Below, in pieces: positions 18,919 through 27,609 of a stretch of 64,000 nucleotides of DNA. The DNA comes from G963665815 sp942492065 (GTDB taxonomy: Bacteria; Cloacimonadota; Cloacimonadia; Cloacimonadales; JAIOQZ01), in the NCBI GenBank assembly GCA_942492065.1, contig CALODV010000020.1, positions 424,621-488,620 on the forward strand, given 5' to 3'. Under the pieces are notes generated by a model. The model was not told where the DNA came from. It worked only from the letters and a program-made list of their open reading frames with translations, and did no database searches. The position numbers and the translations under genes are program-made. Numbering within the stretch: the first letter of the stretch is position 1; every line of letters begins with the position of its first letter.

Positions 18919-18944
18919 AAAAAAAGGGCTGATTAACAGCCCTT
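18919..18944 (-). terminator. Intrinsic terminator inside the sugar cluster
   Basis: Perfect 8-bp stem AAGGGCTG (18924-18931) / CAGCCCTT (18937-18944) with a five-base loop; on the minus strand a run of about seven T follows. It lies between the cupin stop and the acyltransferase start, where it would end or attenuate transcription. Confidence 0.75.
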
Positions 18945-18951
18945 ACATTTT

Positions 18952-19344
18952 TTATGATTTTATCACGAATTTATATTGATCAGGACCTGAATGATCGTGG
19001 ACATGATCTCCATATGCAAGCAATAGCGCTTCAGAATCACCTATATTGATAAATGTGTGTGCAAACTTAGGAAGCACTTCAACTCTCTCAAGTTCGTCCC
19101 CATCACTATCGAGGATATATTCAGTAATTTCATCGCTTTCGATATGCTGTACTAATACTTTCAGTCGCCCTTTCATCACACAGAAAATCTCAGTTTTATC
19201 GTTATGATAATGATTTCCTCTAACATCTCCAGGGCCAATAGTAGAAGCATAAATCTGTCCTTTAAAGTTCAGAATATTTTCATCTTCTCTCAGGAATTCA
19301 ATCAGGAAACCTCTTTCATCCCCATGTTTAGGAATTGGCTGCAT
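18952..19344 (-). CDS. Cupin sugar-nucleotide epimerase/isomerase-like protein
   Basis: About 130 residues from ATG 19344, preferred over an in-frame ATG at 19356 because AGGAG lies five bases upstream. It is a single RmlC-like cupin: DERGFLIEFLR at the start, metal- or substrate-binding GNHYHNDKTEIFCV, and PKFAHTFINIGD. It resembles WxcM/FdtA-type ketoisomerases and the C-terminal cupin of CapF. In the context of a 4,6-dehydratase and an acetyltransferase it probably acts on a nucleotide-linked 4-keto-6-deoxyhexose; the exact product cannot be assigned. It overlaps the dehydratase gene by 17 bases. Confidence 0.75.
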   Translation of the reverse strand: MQPIPKHGDERGFLIEFLREDENILNFKGQIYASTIGPGDVRGNHYHNDKTEIFCVMKGRLKVLVQHIESDEITEYILDSDGDELERVEVLPKFAHTFINIGDSEALLLAYGDHVHDHSGPDQYKFVIKS

Positions 19345-20260
19345 GGTGCTCCTCATAGAACTTTATAATTTCCTGTAAACCTTCTTCAAATTTATGAGAA
19401 GCTTTCCAGTTGATATGCTCTTCAATTTTCTTTGTTGATATAGCGTATCTGAGGTCCTGTCCCCATCTGTTAGGAACAAACTTCAAATTAGGTTCTTTAC
19501 CCATAGCTTTGTAAATCATTGTTATGATTTCCAGGTTTGTGTATTGTTCTCCAGAACAGATGTTATAGATTTCATTTCTTTTTTGACTCTTAACAATACT
19601 GAGGATTGCATCAGCGTGATCTTTTGCATGAACCCATGATCTCACATATGAACCATCACCATGAATAGTCATAGGTCTGTCATGCATAACGCTCATAATT
19701 GTTTTAGGTACAAGTTTTTCAGGATACTGTCTTGTACCGTAATTGTTACTGCAGCGAGTAATTATTGAATTAATTCCATAAGTTCTGTTGTAAGCAAAAA
19801 CGAATTGCTCAGCAGCAGCTTTTGTTGAAGAATAAGGATTAGATGGTTTCAGTACATCTGATTCTGTGAACTCACCTTCCAGAGTATCACCATATACTTC
19901 ATCGGTACTTACCTGTACAAACAGGGGTCTGTCAAAATCAGCTTTTACTCTGATTCTTTCCAGAAGGTTATGAGCTCCCTGAACATTTGAGCGGAAGAAA
20001 ATATCACTGTTTTCGATAGAGTTATCAACAAAACTCTCAGCCGCAAAGTTCACAAGAACATCACATTTAGGCAGATTTGATATATCACATATATCCTGTT
20101 TCCAGAAGTTATAATTCTTGTGGTTTTCATAACCAATATTTTCCCAGGATACGTAGGTCATCTTATCAATATTAAGTACTGTGTAACCTTCATTCAATAA
20201 TCTTTCAATAAAATGGCTTCCTATGAAACCACATCCGCCAGTAACAATAAAATCATACAT
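19328..20260 (-). CDS. dTDP-glucose 4,6-dehydratase-type NAD-dependent sugar dehydratase
   Basis: 310 residues of the extended short-chain dehydrogenase fold. NAD-binding TGGCGFIGSHF is at residues 7-17, the 4,6-dehydratase-specific STDEVYGD motif supplies catalytic Thr-Asp-Glu, and YSSTKAAAEQF is the Tyr-x3-Lys site. The TDE triad distinguishes it from simple epimerases and fits RmlB. It would make the 4-keto-6-deoxy intermediate used by the downstream cupin. No rmlA, rmlC or rmlD is adjacent, so the donor nucleotide is not certain. GGAGA sits upstream of the ATG. Confidence 0.85.
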   Translation of the reverse strand: MYDFIVTGGCGFIGSHFIERLLNEGYTVLNIDKMTYVSWENIGYENHKNYNFWKQDICDISNLPKCDVLVNFAAESFVDNSIENSDIFFRSNVQGAHNLLERIRVKADFDRPLFVQVSTDEVYGDTLEGEFTESDVLKPSNPYSSTKAAAEQFVFAYNRTYGINSIITRCSNNYGTRQYPEKLVPKTIMSVMHDRPMTIHGDGSYVRSWVHAKDHADAILSIVKSQKRNEIYNICSGEQYTNLEIITMIYKAMGKEPNLKFVPNRWGQDLRYAISTKKIEEHINWKASHKFEEGLQEIIKFYEEHHAANS

Positions 20261-20298
20261 TTTGTTTCTCCATATATTTCACTTGAATTTCTTATCTA

Positions 20299-21717
20299 TT
20301 AATATGCACCATCACCGAAAATCATAACCGGGATAGTTTTTAAAATCAGTTTTATATCTCCCCATAGAGATATATTGTTTATATAGTAATAATCCATCAC
20401 TATCATTTCTTCAAAAGATACCTGAGATCTTCCACTTACCTGCCAAACTCCTGTACAACCTGGTTTTACTAAAAATCTGGTCTTATGCCAATCCTTGAAC
20501 ATCTTATATTCATATGGTAAAGAGGGACGTGGACCTACAAGACTCATATCACCTTTGAGAACATTGAATAACTGAGGCAACTCGTCAAGGCTTGTCTTTC
20601 TGATGAACCCTCCTATTGGAGTGACTCTGGGATCATTAACTATCTTCTTAACTTTAGAATCATCTTTACCGTTAATAAAGTCAGAAATAAACTTCTGATG
20701 ACGAGAGCTGTCATTATCAACATACATTGATCTGAACTTGTAAAACTTAAATTCCTTGCCGTCTTTACCAACTCTGTTCTGACTGAACAATATCGGTCCT
20801 TTTGAAGTAAATTTTATAATCAGACTTATGACAACAAAAACAGGCGATAACATCAATATCCCGAAAAGAGACAACATAATATCCAGCAGTCTCTTTACAT
20901 ACCTGTAATAATAACTTGTAGGGCTGTAGTTCAGGCTTACAAGCGGTAATCCGTTAAACACCTCAATAGGTTGATACTGATGAAGAACTTCATACAGATC
21001 AGCTATGATAAATGTTCTGATACCAATCAGCTGAAAATAGCTAATTATATCCATGAGTCTATCATGTTCAACTTCATCGATAGCAATAATGATATTATCT
21101 ATTCTTACTTTTTTCTGAATTTTTTTTATTTCATTCAAATCTCCCAGAATATTGACTCCACTTTTTGCTTCAACGCCTTCACTGACAAATCCCAGAAAAT
21201 CCCATCTGTTACCGTTTGTAATAGATTCATAAACTTCATTTGCTTTAGTCCCGCTACCATATACAATCACATTTCTACGATAAACCCCCATTTTCTCAAT
21301 ATATCTGAAGATATTAGAAAATATGAATATCCGGTATATGATGAATGCAACATAAGTAAGAGCAATAAAGTATATCATAAACAATCTGCTATCCAGCATC
21401 TTACTGATGTCACTGATATAAATACCAATTACAACAAAAACAAACAGGTTACTGAATATACTTTTCGAAATCTTCAGAAAATGATGCTTATTATTAGTAA
21501 AGATATGGTAGTTATACATTTGATTATGGTCAAAAACCAAAAGCATGAATAAACTAAGGGCAGCGAAAATTGAAAGTTCATTAATTACTTTAAGGCTGCT
21601 GATATCAATAATATCTATATAGGGTTTGAATCTTAACCTTAGACCGACGGCAAAACAGCCTATCATTATTATCCAGTCCATAAAGGCTAAGAAAATTTTG
21701 TATCTTGGTGTTCTCAT
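20299..21717 (-). CDS. Polyprenyl-phosphate sugar phosphotransferase (WbaP/WcaJ type)
   Basis: About 472 residues from ATG 21717 (MRTPRYKIF), which gives the usual family length and puts the first membrane helix right after the start; in-frame ATGs at 21753 and 21834 would only add a low-complexity leader. There are four N-terminal transmembrane helices, then a CoA-binding-like domain (VIVYGSGTKANEVYE). The C-terminal bacterial sugar transferase domain has KRLLDIMLSLFGI, FSQNRVGKDGKEF, FRSM, RKTSLDELPQLFNVLKGDMS and GPRP. It transfers a sugar-1-phosphate to undecaprenyl phosphate, the first step of O-antigen, capsule or exopolysaccharide synthesis. It is the first gene of the sugar cluster. 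Confidence 0.88.
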   Translation of the reverse strand: MRTPRYKIFLAFMDWIIMIGCFAVGLRLRFKPYIDIIDISSLKVINELSIFAALSLFMLLVFDHNQMYNYHIFTNNKHHFLKISKSIFSNLFVFVVIGIYISDISKMLDSRLFMIYFIALTYVAFIIYRIFIFSNIFRYIEKMGVYRRNVIVYGSGTKANEVYESITNGNRWDFLGFVSEGVEAKSGVNILGDLNEIKKIQKKVRIDNIIIAIDEVEHDRLMDIISYFQLIGIRTFIIADLYEVLHQYQPIEVFNGLPLVSLNYSPTSYYYRYVKRLLDIMLSLFGILMLSPVFVVISLIIKFTSKGPILFSQNRVGKDGKEFKFYKFRSMYVDNDSSRHQKFISDFINGKDDSKVKKIVNDPRVTPIGGFIRKTSLDELPQLFNVLKGDMSLVGPRPSLPYEYKMFKDWHKTRFLVKPGCTGVWQVSGRSQVSFEEMIVMDYYYINNISLWGDIKLILKTIPVMIFGDGAY

Positions 21718-22296
21718 TAAATAAAGACCTGACTTTTTTTTATAACGATTCATAACTGAATAAATAATTATTTTTGTCAAGATTAGAATAGTCAATAATA
21801 TTTCTTTACATTGTAAATTGTATTGAAAGTGCATAATAAATTTTACTTATGCTACTATGAACTAATTTCTTGATCCTGCAATTTACTATATTTAAATATA
21901 TTCGCTGGAAACAAGAAGTTATTGAAACAGATGAGATGCATAACTACATATTTTTATCTCCGAAAATCAGTAGTAAATTGTATTGACCATGTACAGTCAT
22001 TAGTTAAATTATTTCAATACTTATGAAGACCTTTGCTCATTTATAGTAGTAAATTCTCATCAGCATCTTCTCTGATATTGTCTGAGAATTTCTTTTACTT
22101 GAGACAAAATCGGATTCAAATAATGTTGGATGAGAATGATTTTGAATGATACATAGTATTAAATCAGACTCATTGGGAAGAAGATATTGATTTAACTTAT
22201 GAGCGGATAATTACTATCTTATTTTTTTGATTCCTTGACATAAATAAAAGTTAATAATAAATGATAACAAAAAATAATATTCTCAGGAAGGTTATA
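21718..22296. other. Divergent intergenic region
   Basis: About 580 very AT-rich bases separating the sugar cluster from the T9SS protein gene. A TTGACA on the minus strand near 21780 and one on the plus strand at 22235-22240 are candidate -35 boxes for the two flanking genes, but their -10 boxes are weak. The word GTAAATTGTATTGA occurs twice, near 21809 and 21973. No gene seen. Confidence 0.4.
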
Positions 22297-25173
22297 ATGA
22301 AGAGATTTTCAGAAAAAATAAAATTACGATATTTTCTGAGTTTGATAATTTTAACAATGACTTTTTGTAGTCTGTTTTCAATGAATTCCAGATTTCAGGA
22401 AAATGCATTTTATCAAACGAATCCAATGCAGAATGCTGGATTAGGTAGTGCATTAGAGTCTTCAGGATCATTTGCAATAGCGACCTCAACGGGAACACCT
22501 GATGCTCCTGAAAGTCAATCAGCAGTTTTTTACCAAAAGAGTAATGGAGTATGGTCATCAATTGCTCTGGTAACCCCTCAAGATAATCAGGTCTTTGAAG
22601 ATTACGGATATTCATGCGATATTGACGGCAACTTTGCAGTAGTTGGAGCATATTCAAAAAATAATAAAGGTGCTGTCTATGTTTATAATTATAACGGTAC
22701 TACCTGGACCAATACTGAAGTCTTAAGTAGAAATGAGCTTTCAGACAATGATATGTTCGGGTTTTCTGTTTCGCTGCACTCTAATCGTCTTTTTATAGGA
22801 GCTCCCGGTGATGATACCTCAACTGATGGTGAAGGAGCAGTCTATATTTACTCTCTCTCCGGTAACAACTGGATCTATGATGAAAAAATCACCAGTCCGG
22901 CAGCAGGGACACAGTTTGGATTTGCTCTTGATAACTATAATGATTATTTCGCAGTTTCATCAAATCCGGATGACCAGACAGATACAGACTATAATGTATT
23001 CATCTATCACTATGACAGTGGTAACTGGACTTTACAGGATAATATTTCTGAACAGACTTATTTGTTCGGATACTCATTAGCCCTTAGTGATTCCAGGCTT
23101 CTTGTTGGAGCTTGTGGGGATAACCCTGCAGGTCCTTTGTCCGGTTCTGTTTACTACTATGAAAGAAATAGCACAACATGGACACAGATGGACAACTTTT
23201 TTCCTCCGGCCGGTAATTCCGATGATTTTTTTGGAAGTTCAGTTGATATAGTTGGAGATTTGGCAATTGTCGGAGCTCCCGGTACAAGTAATACATACAA
23301 TAAACAGGGCTACTCCTGCTATTATGAGTTCAATAATAATGAATGGGAGCTGAAAAGAGTCTTAGCTCCATCAACAGCTGCTATAGGTGACCATATAGGA
23401 AATTCTGTGGCAATAACCGTTGATGATATTTTTATTGGCTGCCCCGGATATGACTATCAAGTCAGCAATTCAGGAAGCTTAGTCCAGTACGAAATTCCGA
23501 CTTTCAATGTTGATTTTCATTCTAATCTCAGACGAGCAAGTATAGGAGATACTATTAGGTTCTACAATGGATCTATAGGAGATATAGTCCAGTATGAGTG
23601 GGATTTCGACGGAGATAACATCATAGACTCCAACGATGAAAACCCTGAGTACGTTTATGGCGTTCCAGGAAATTACACTGTTTCCCTGACAATCAGGAAT
23701 CAGTTTGAGCCCAGAACAATGACAAAAGAGAACTACATTAAAATACGTTCAATCTGGGAAACAGAACAGAAAATTACTTCAGACAATCCTCTTCCAGAAG
23801 AGGTATTCGGAAGTGATTTTGCTTTTAATGATGACCATGGCATTGTATACTCAATCGACTATAGCGGAGTTCTACCCAGAAACAAAGTAACATTTCTGAA
23901 AAAATTAAACGGAACATGGAATCAGTCTCAGGATATTATTATCGATACAAGTTTTGCCGGTCCTGTAGATGTAGACATACATGGAGATTATGCAGTTCTT
24001 GGATCTGCATATGACAATGATCACGGATACTGCTATATATTTCACTATGATGGATCTGTCTGGAGTCTGACACAGAGTCTTAAGGCTTTTGATGATTCAG
24101 AATTTGCTCGCTGCGGTGTGGCTGTTTCAATGTCTGATTCACTTCTTGCAGTCAGTTCAGAGATTGGTAGAGTTTATTTATGGAAGCTTGAGGTTGATCA
24201 GTGGGTTCCTGAAACATATATAGAGCCCTCTACCGGAAATGCAGTACTAGGTTTCGGAGAAGATCTTGAATTTCATGAAGGGAAATTATTTGTTGGAGCT
24301 CCTTATATGGTAAATTCAGGATTGTCCAATGCCGGGTTAGTTTATCTTTGGGAACCAGACAGTACTGGCTGGGTAGAATCACAAATTATCGCACCAATGG
24401 AACCTGCAGAAGATGAGTATTTTGGGAGCGAGATAAAGCTGTACGGTAACTATATGATTATAGGTAAATTCAGACAAAGTTCATTCTCCGGTACTAGTGG
24501 AGCAGCTTTTGTCTTCTTCTACAGTAATGGTCTGTGGAGTGAGCAACAAAAAATACTCCCTGACCGTGTTACTGTCGGAAGTATGTTCGGACGAAACGTC
24601 GATATAAATGGAAGTTATGCCATCATCGGAGCAAGTTATGATTCTGAATTTTCAGAAAACTCCGGAGCAGCGTTTTTATATAAAAGGAATGGATATTCAT
24701 GGGAGTTTTACAGCAAGATAAATCCGGAAGACATCTGTACAAGAGCAAGATTCGGACACAAAGTAGTCTTCAATGGTGACGAAATTGCTGTATCGGCACC
24801 TTATGACAATGAAATTGGTGTGAAAGCCGGTGCTGTATATTTTTATCCTTACGAGCAAATTCCGGTCAAAAACAACGAAAACGAACTTACTTATACTGTT
24901 GTAAAAGCATCAAACTACCCTAATCCTTTCAATCCAAGAACAACTATAAGATTCAGCATTACTGAGCAACAGAATGTAAAGGTAACAATCTACAATATAA
25001 AAGGACAAAAAGTGAAAACCCTTCTTAACGATAACTTATCTGTGGGAACCCATGAAGTTGTCTGGAATGGTGAAGAAAGTTCAGGAAAGAAAACAGGATC
25101 AGGTGTATACTTTTACAGAATATCTCCTGAACATGGTGAGCCTGTTACAAAGAAATGTATTATGCTTAAGTAA
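22297..25173 (+). CDS. Secreted beta-propeller/PKD protein with T9SS sorting domain
   Basis: 958 residues from ATG 22297, chosen because AGGAAGG lies six bases upstream; an ATG at 22261 is in frame but lacks one. A signal peptide is present in the first 30 residues. Two blocks of repeats of the form FGxSVDIxGDxAIVGAP, each about 50-60 residues, suggest integrin-like or FG-GAP-type propellers. A PKD-type domain lies between them (VQYEWDFDGDNIID, YVYGVPGNYTVSLTI). The last 80 residues are a type A type IX secretion sorting domain: NYPNPFNPRTTIRFSI, KVTIYNIKGQKVKTL, then SGVYFYRI and a basic end. It should be exported and anchored at, or released from, the cell surface. Confidence 0.88.
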   Translation: MKRFSEKIKLRYFLSLIILTMTFCSLFSMNSRFQENAFYQTNPMQNAGLGSALESSGSFAIATSTGTPDAPESQSAVFYQKSNGVWSSIALVTPQDNQVFEDYGYSCDIDGNFAVVGAYSKNNKGAVYVYNYNGTTWTNTEVLSRNELSDNDMFGFSVSLHSNRLFIGAPGDDTSTDGEGAVYIYSLSGNNWIYDEKITSPAAGTQFGFALDNYNDYFAVSSNPDDQTDTDYNVFIYHYDSGNWTLQDNISEQTYLFGYSLALSDSRLLVGACGDNPAGPLSGSVYYYERNSTTWTQMDNFFPPAGNSDDFFGSSVDIVGDLAIVGAPGTSNTYNKQGYSCYYEFNNNEWELKRVLAPSTAAIGDHIGNSVAITVDDIFIGCPGYDYQVSNSGSLVQYEIPTFNVDFHSNLRRASIGDTIRFYNGSIGDIVQYEWDFDGDNIIDSNDENPEYVYGVPGNYTVSLTIRNQFEPRTMTKENYIKIRSIWETEQKITSDNPLPEEVFGSDFAFNDDHGIVYSIDYSGVLPRNKVTFLKKLNGTWNQSQDIIIDTSFAGPVDVDIHGDYAVLGSAYDNDHGYCYIFHYDGSVWSLTQSLKAFDDSEFARCGVAVSMSDSLLAVSSEIGRVYLWKLEVDQWVPETYIEPSTGNAVLGFGEDLEFHEGKLFVGAPYMVNSGLSNAGLVYLWEPDSTGWVESQIIAPMEPAEDEYFGSEIKLYGNYMIIGKFRQSSFSGTSGAAFVFFYSNGLWSEQQKILPDRVTVGSMFGRNVDINGSYAIIGASYDSEFSENSGAAFLYKRNGYSWEFYSKINPEDICTRARFGHKVVFNGDEIAVSAPYDNEIGVKAGAVYFYPYEQIPVKNNENELTYTVVKASNYPNPFNPRTTIRFSITEQQNVKVTIYNIKGQKVKTLLNDNLSVGTHEVVWNGEESSGKKTGSGVYFYRISPEHGEPVTKKCIMLK

Positions 25174-25204
25174 CCACGCTTCTGCATCACACTAAAGATT
25201 TTAT

Positions 25205-25230
25205 GCCCCGTTTATGCGGGGCTTTTTTTT
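25205..25230 (+). terminator. Intrinsic terminator after the T9SS gene
   Basis: GCCCCG (25205-25210), six-base loop, CGGGGC (25217-25222), then eight T. The 3' end of the minus-strand gene at 25229 abuts it. Confidence 0.9.
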
Positions 25231-25450
25231 AATGATATTCTATGTGCTTCCTCTTCAGAAGAAGTGAAATCAGACTAAAGACAAGAAAAATGTAATATAA
25301 TTTGGGCATATCAGAGAAAAACCAGTAATCTGCAATTATTATGAGTACAGGTAGAAGCATATATGGGAAAGCTTTTTTACCTCGTTTCAATATACATATA
25401 ACAATTGCCGCAATAATAACGACTATCATTGAAATCAGCATTGTATTCAT
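25229..25450 (-). CDS. Small membrane protein of unknown function
   Basis: 73 residues with three hydrophobic segments (about 4-20, 28-45 and 51-66) separated by basic residues, LKRGKKAF in the middle and LLKRKH near the end. AGGAGA lies seven bases before the ATG, which supports a real gene despite the small size. It converges on the T9SS gene. No family recognised. Confidence 0.65.
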   Translation of the reverse strand: MNTMLISMIVVIIAAIVICILKRGKKAFPYMLLPVLIIIADYWFFSDMPKLYYIFLVFSLISLLLKRKHIEYH

Positions 25451-25621
25451 TATAAGTTCTCCTTATCATAAGTCAATAAACACCTGAAGCAAAAATAAAT
25501 GTCAATGCAAATATAAGACTTTGTACAATTACTCAATAAATGTTGTAATTACTTTTATATAAATACTTGTGTATTAGTGGTTAAAAAGTTAGGGAAAACC
25601 TTGACTATTTATCACTACAGG

Positions 25622-26165
25622 AAATTTGTATGGAGTCAAGGTTTAGGTGAAAGTCTGGAAAAGACTTTCATCAACTTCACGGATTTCAGTATCAAATTTG
25701 TATGGAGTCAAGGTTTAGGTGAAAGTCTGGAAAAGACTTTCATCAACTTCACGGATTTCAGTATCAAATTTGTATGGAGTCAAGGTTTAGGTGAAAGTCT
25801 GGAAAAGACTTTCATCAACTTCACGGATTTCAGTATCAAATTTGTATGGAGTCAAGGTTTAGGTGAAAATCTGGAAAAGACTTTCATCAACTTCACGGAT
25901 TTCAGTATCAAATTTGTATGGAGTTAAGGTTTAGGTGAAAGTCTGGTAAAAGACTTTCATCAACTCCACAGATTTCAGTATCAAATTTGTATGGAGTCAA
26001 GGTTTAGGTGAAAGTCTGGAAAAGACTTTCATCAACTTCACGGATTTCAGTATCAAATTTGTATGGAGTTAAGGTTTAGGTGAAAGTCTGGAAAAGACTA
26101 TCATCAACTTCACGGATTTCAGTATCAAATTTGTATGGAGTCAAGGTTTAGGTGAAAGTATTGAA
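25622..26165. repeat. 72-bp tandem repeat (minisatellite), seven copies plus a partial eighth
   Basis: Copies begin AAATTTGTATGGAGT at 25622, 25694, 25766, 25838, 25910, 25983, 26055 and 26127. The period is 72 bases (73 in the fifth copy, which has an extra T). There are no spacers. Each full copy carries a 9-bp inverted repeat TGAAAGTCT / AGACTTTCA around a five-base GGAAA loop. Copies differ at a few positions: a change in the stem in copy 4 (GAAAATCT), GTCAAG to GTTAAG in copies 5 and 7, ACTATC in copy 7; copy 8 diverges after GTGAAAGT. Copies 5 and 7 put a stop codon in the only open frame, so this is most likely non-coding. It lies between the small membrane protein and acetate kinase. 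Confidence 0.95.
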
Positions 26166-26292
26166 GATCTTTACTTCAAGTAAGGATTTTTCGAAAGCAG
26201 AATTAAATTACTGAAGATATAATTTGTAATATTTGAACATTATAGATATAACGTTAATATTTGAAGAGAGAAGAAAATTTCCGGAGGATAAA

Positions 26293-27513
26293 ATGGAAAA
26301 ACCTGAATGTACAGAAAGCACAAAAATACTTGTAATTAATTGCGGATCATCATCATTGAAGTATGAAATTATTGATATGCCGTCAAATGACAGCCTTGGA
26401 AAAGGTTTAGTTGAGCGTATAGGCGCAGCTTTTGGTCACATAAGCCAGAGAAGTAAGAAAAATGTAATCAATCTCGACACAGAGATTAAAGATCATGATG
26501 CTGCCGTAAAACTTATGGTTAAAACTATTACAGATCCTCAAAAGGGTATTTTAAAAGACATCACAGAAATTAATGGTGTTGGGCACAGAGTTGTACATGG
26601 AGGTGAAAGATACTCCTCATCAGTCAGAATTACAGATGATGTCATTGACGCTATCGAAGAAAATGTTGAACTTGCTCCTCTTCATAATCCAGCAAACCTT
26701 ACAGGAATCAGGAATGCTATGACTCTTCTTGCGGATATTCCTCATGTAGCAGTATTCGACACAGCATTCCACCAGACAATGCCGCCTTCAGCATACTTAT
26801 ATGGGCTTCCAAGAAAGATGTATGATGATTTCAAAATCCGTAGATATGGGTTCCACGGCACAAGTCACAGATTCGTCGCTAACAGAGCTCTTGAACTCAT
26901 GAAAAGATCTAGAGACAATACTAACGTGATTTGCTGCCACCTTGGAAACGGTGCTTCTATCACTGCTATTGAACAGGGTATGTCTGTCGATACCTCCATG
27001 GGGTTCACCCCACTTGAAGGTCTTATCATGGGAACTCGCTGCGGTGATATAGATCCCTCAATTGTATTCTATCTTCTTGAAAGAGGTTACACAAACGACG
27101 ATCTATACAAATTGTTCAATAAGAAGAGCGGTCTTCTTGGAATCTCTGGAATTTCAAATGATCTGAGAGACCTGGAAGCTGAAGCTGAAACAGGGAACGA
27201 ACATGCAATCCAGGCTCTGGATGCTTATGCCTACAGAATCAGAAAATACATAGGTGCTTATGCTGCTAATCTCGTAAAAGTTGATGCCCTGATATTCACA
27301 GGTGGTATTGGACAAAATGGTGTTCAGATGCGTAAAAGAATCTGCAACCGTCTGGAAAACCTCGGTATAGTAATTGACTATAACAAAAACGTTGCCAATG
27401 GTTCTAATGAGGGCGTAATTTCAAAAGATTATTCCAGAATTACCATTTTGGTTATACCTACCAACGAAGAGCTGCAGATTGCAACAGATACATACGAAAT
27501 TATCTGTAAATAG
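26293..27513 (+). CDS. ackA: Acetate kinase
   Basis: 406 residues from ATG 26293, preceded by GGAGG at good spacing; an ATG at 26233 lacks this. Interconverts acetate plus ATP and acetyl phosphate plus ADP. Family hallmarks are all present: ILVINCGSSSLKYEI near the start, HRVVHGG (substrate-binding Arg), HNPANL, VFDTAFHQTMP (catalytic Asp), RRYGFHGTSH (active-site His), CHLGNG, and DTSMGFTPLEG followed by MGTRCGDIDP. Length is normal. No phosphotransacetylase gene is adjacent. An ATP-yielding fermentation step from acetyl phosphate is the likely role. Confidence 0.95.
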   Translation: MEKPECTESTKILVINCGSSSLKYEIIDMPSNDSLGKGLVERIGAAFGHISQRSKKNVINLDTEIKDHDAAVKLMVKTITDPQKGILKDITEINGVGHRVVHGGERYSSSVRITDDVIDAIEENVELAPLHNPANLTGIRNAMTLLADIPHVAVFDTAFHQTMPPSAYLYGLPRKMYDDFKIRRYGFHGTSHRFVANRALELMKRSRDNTNVICCHLGNGASITAIEQGMSVDTSMGFTPLEGLIMGTRCGDIDPSIVFYLLERGYTNDDLYKLFNKKSGLLGISGISNDLRDLEAEAETGNEHAIQALDAYAYRIRKYIGAYAANLVKVDALIFTGGIGQNGVQMRKRICNRLENLGIVIDYNKNVANGSNEGVISKDYSRITILVIPTNEELQIATDTYEIICK

Positions 27514-27550
27514 AAATATTTGACTAAATTTAAGTTTACAAAATTATTAG

Positions 27551-27577
27551 GAGTCTGCTGACTGTGTCGACAGACTC
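27551..27577 (+). terminator. Stem-loop after ackA, possible weak terminator
   Basis: GAGTCTG (27551-27557) pairs with CAGACTC (27571-27577) around a 13-base loop. Only TGTTTGATT follows, so termination would be weak. Confidence 0.35.
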
Positions 27578-27609
27578 TGTTTGATTATATACTATGAAAA
27601 GAGATAACA

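Noticed and set aside
25577..25927. Open frame with perfect 24-residue repeats over the minisatellite
   Set aside because: A 72-base unit is automatically in frame. The frame starts at a GTG without a ribosome binding site, and stops appear in units 5 and 7.
25622..26165. CRISPR array
   Set aside because: The 72-base units abut with no unique spacers, and no cas genes are present.
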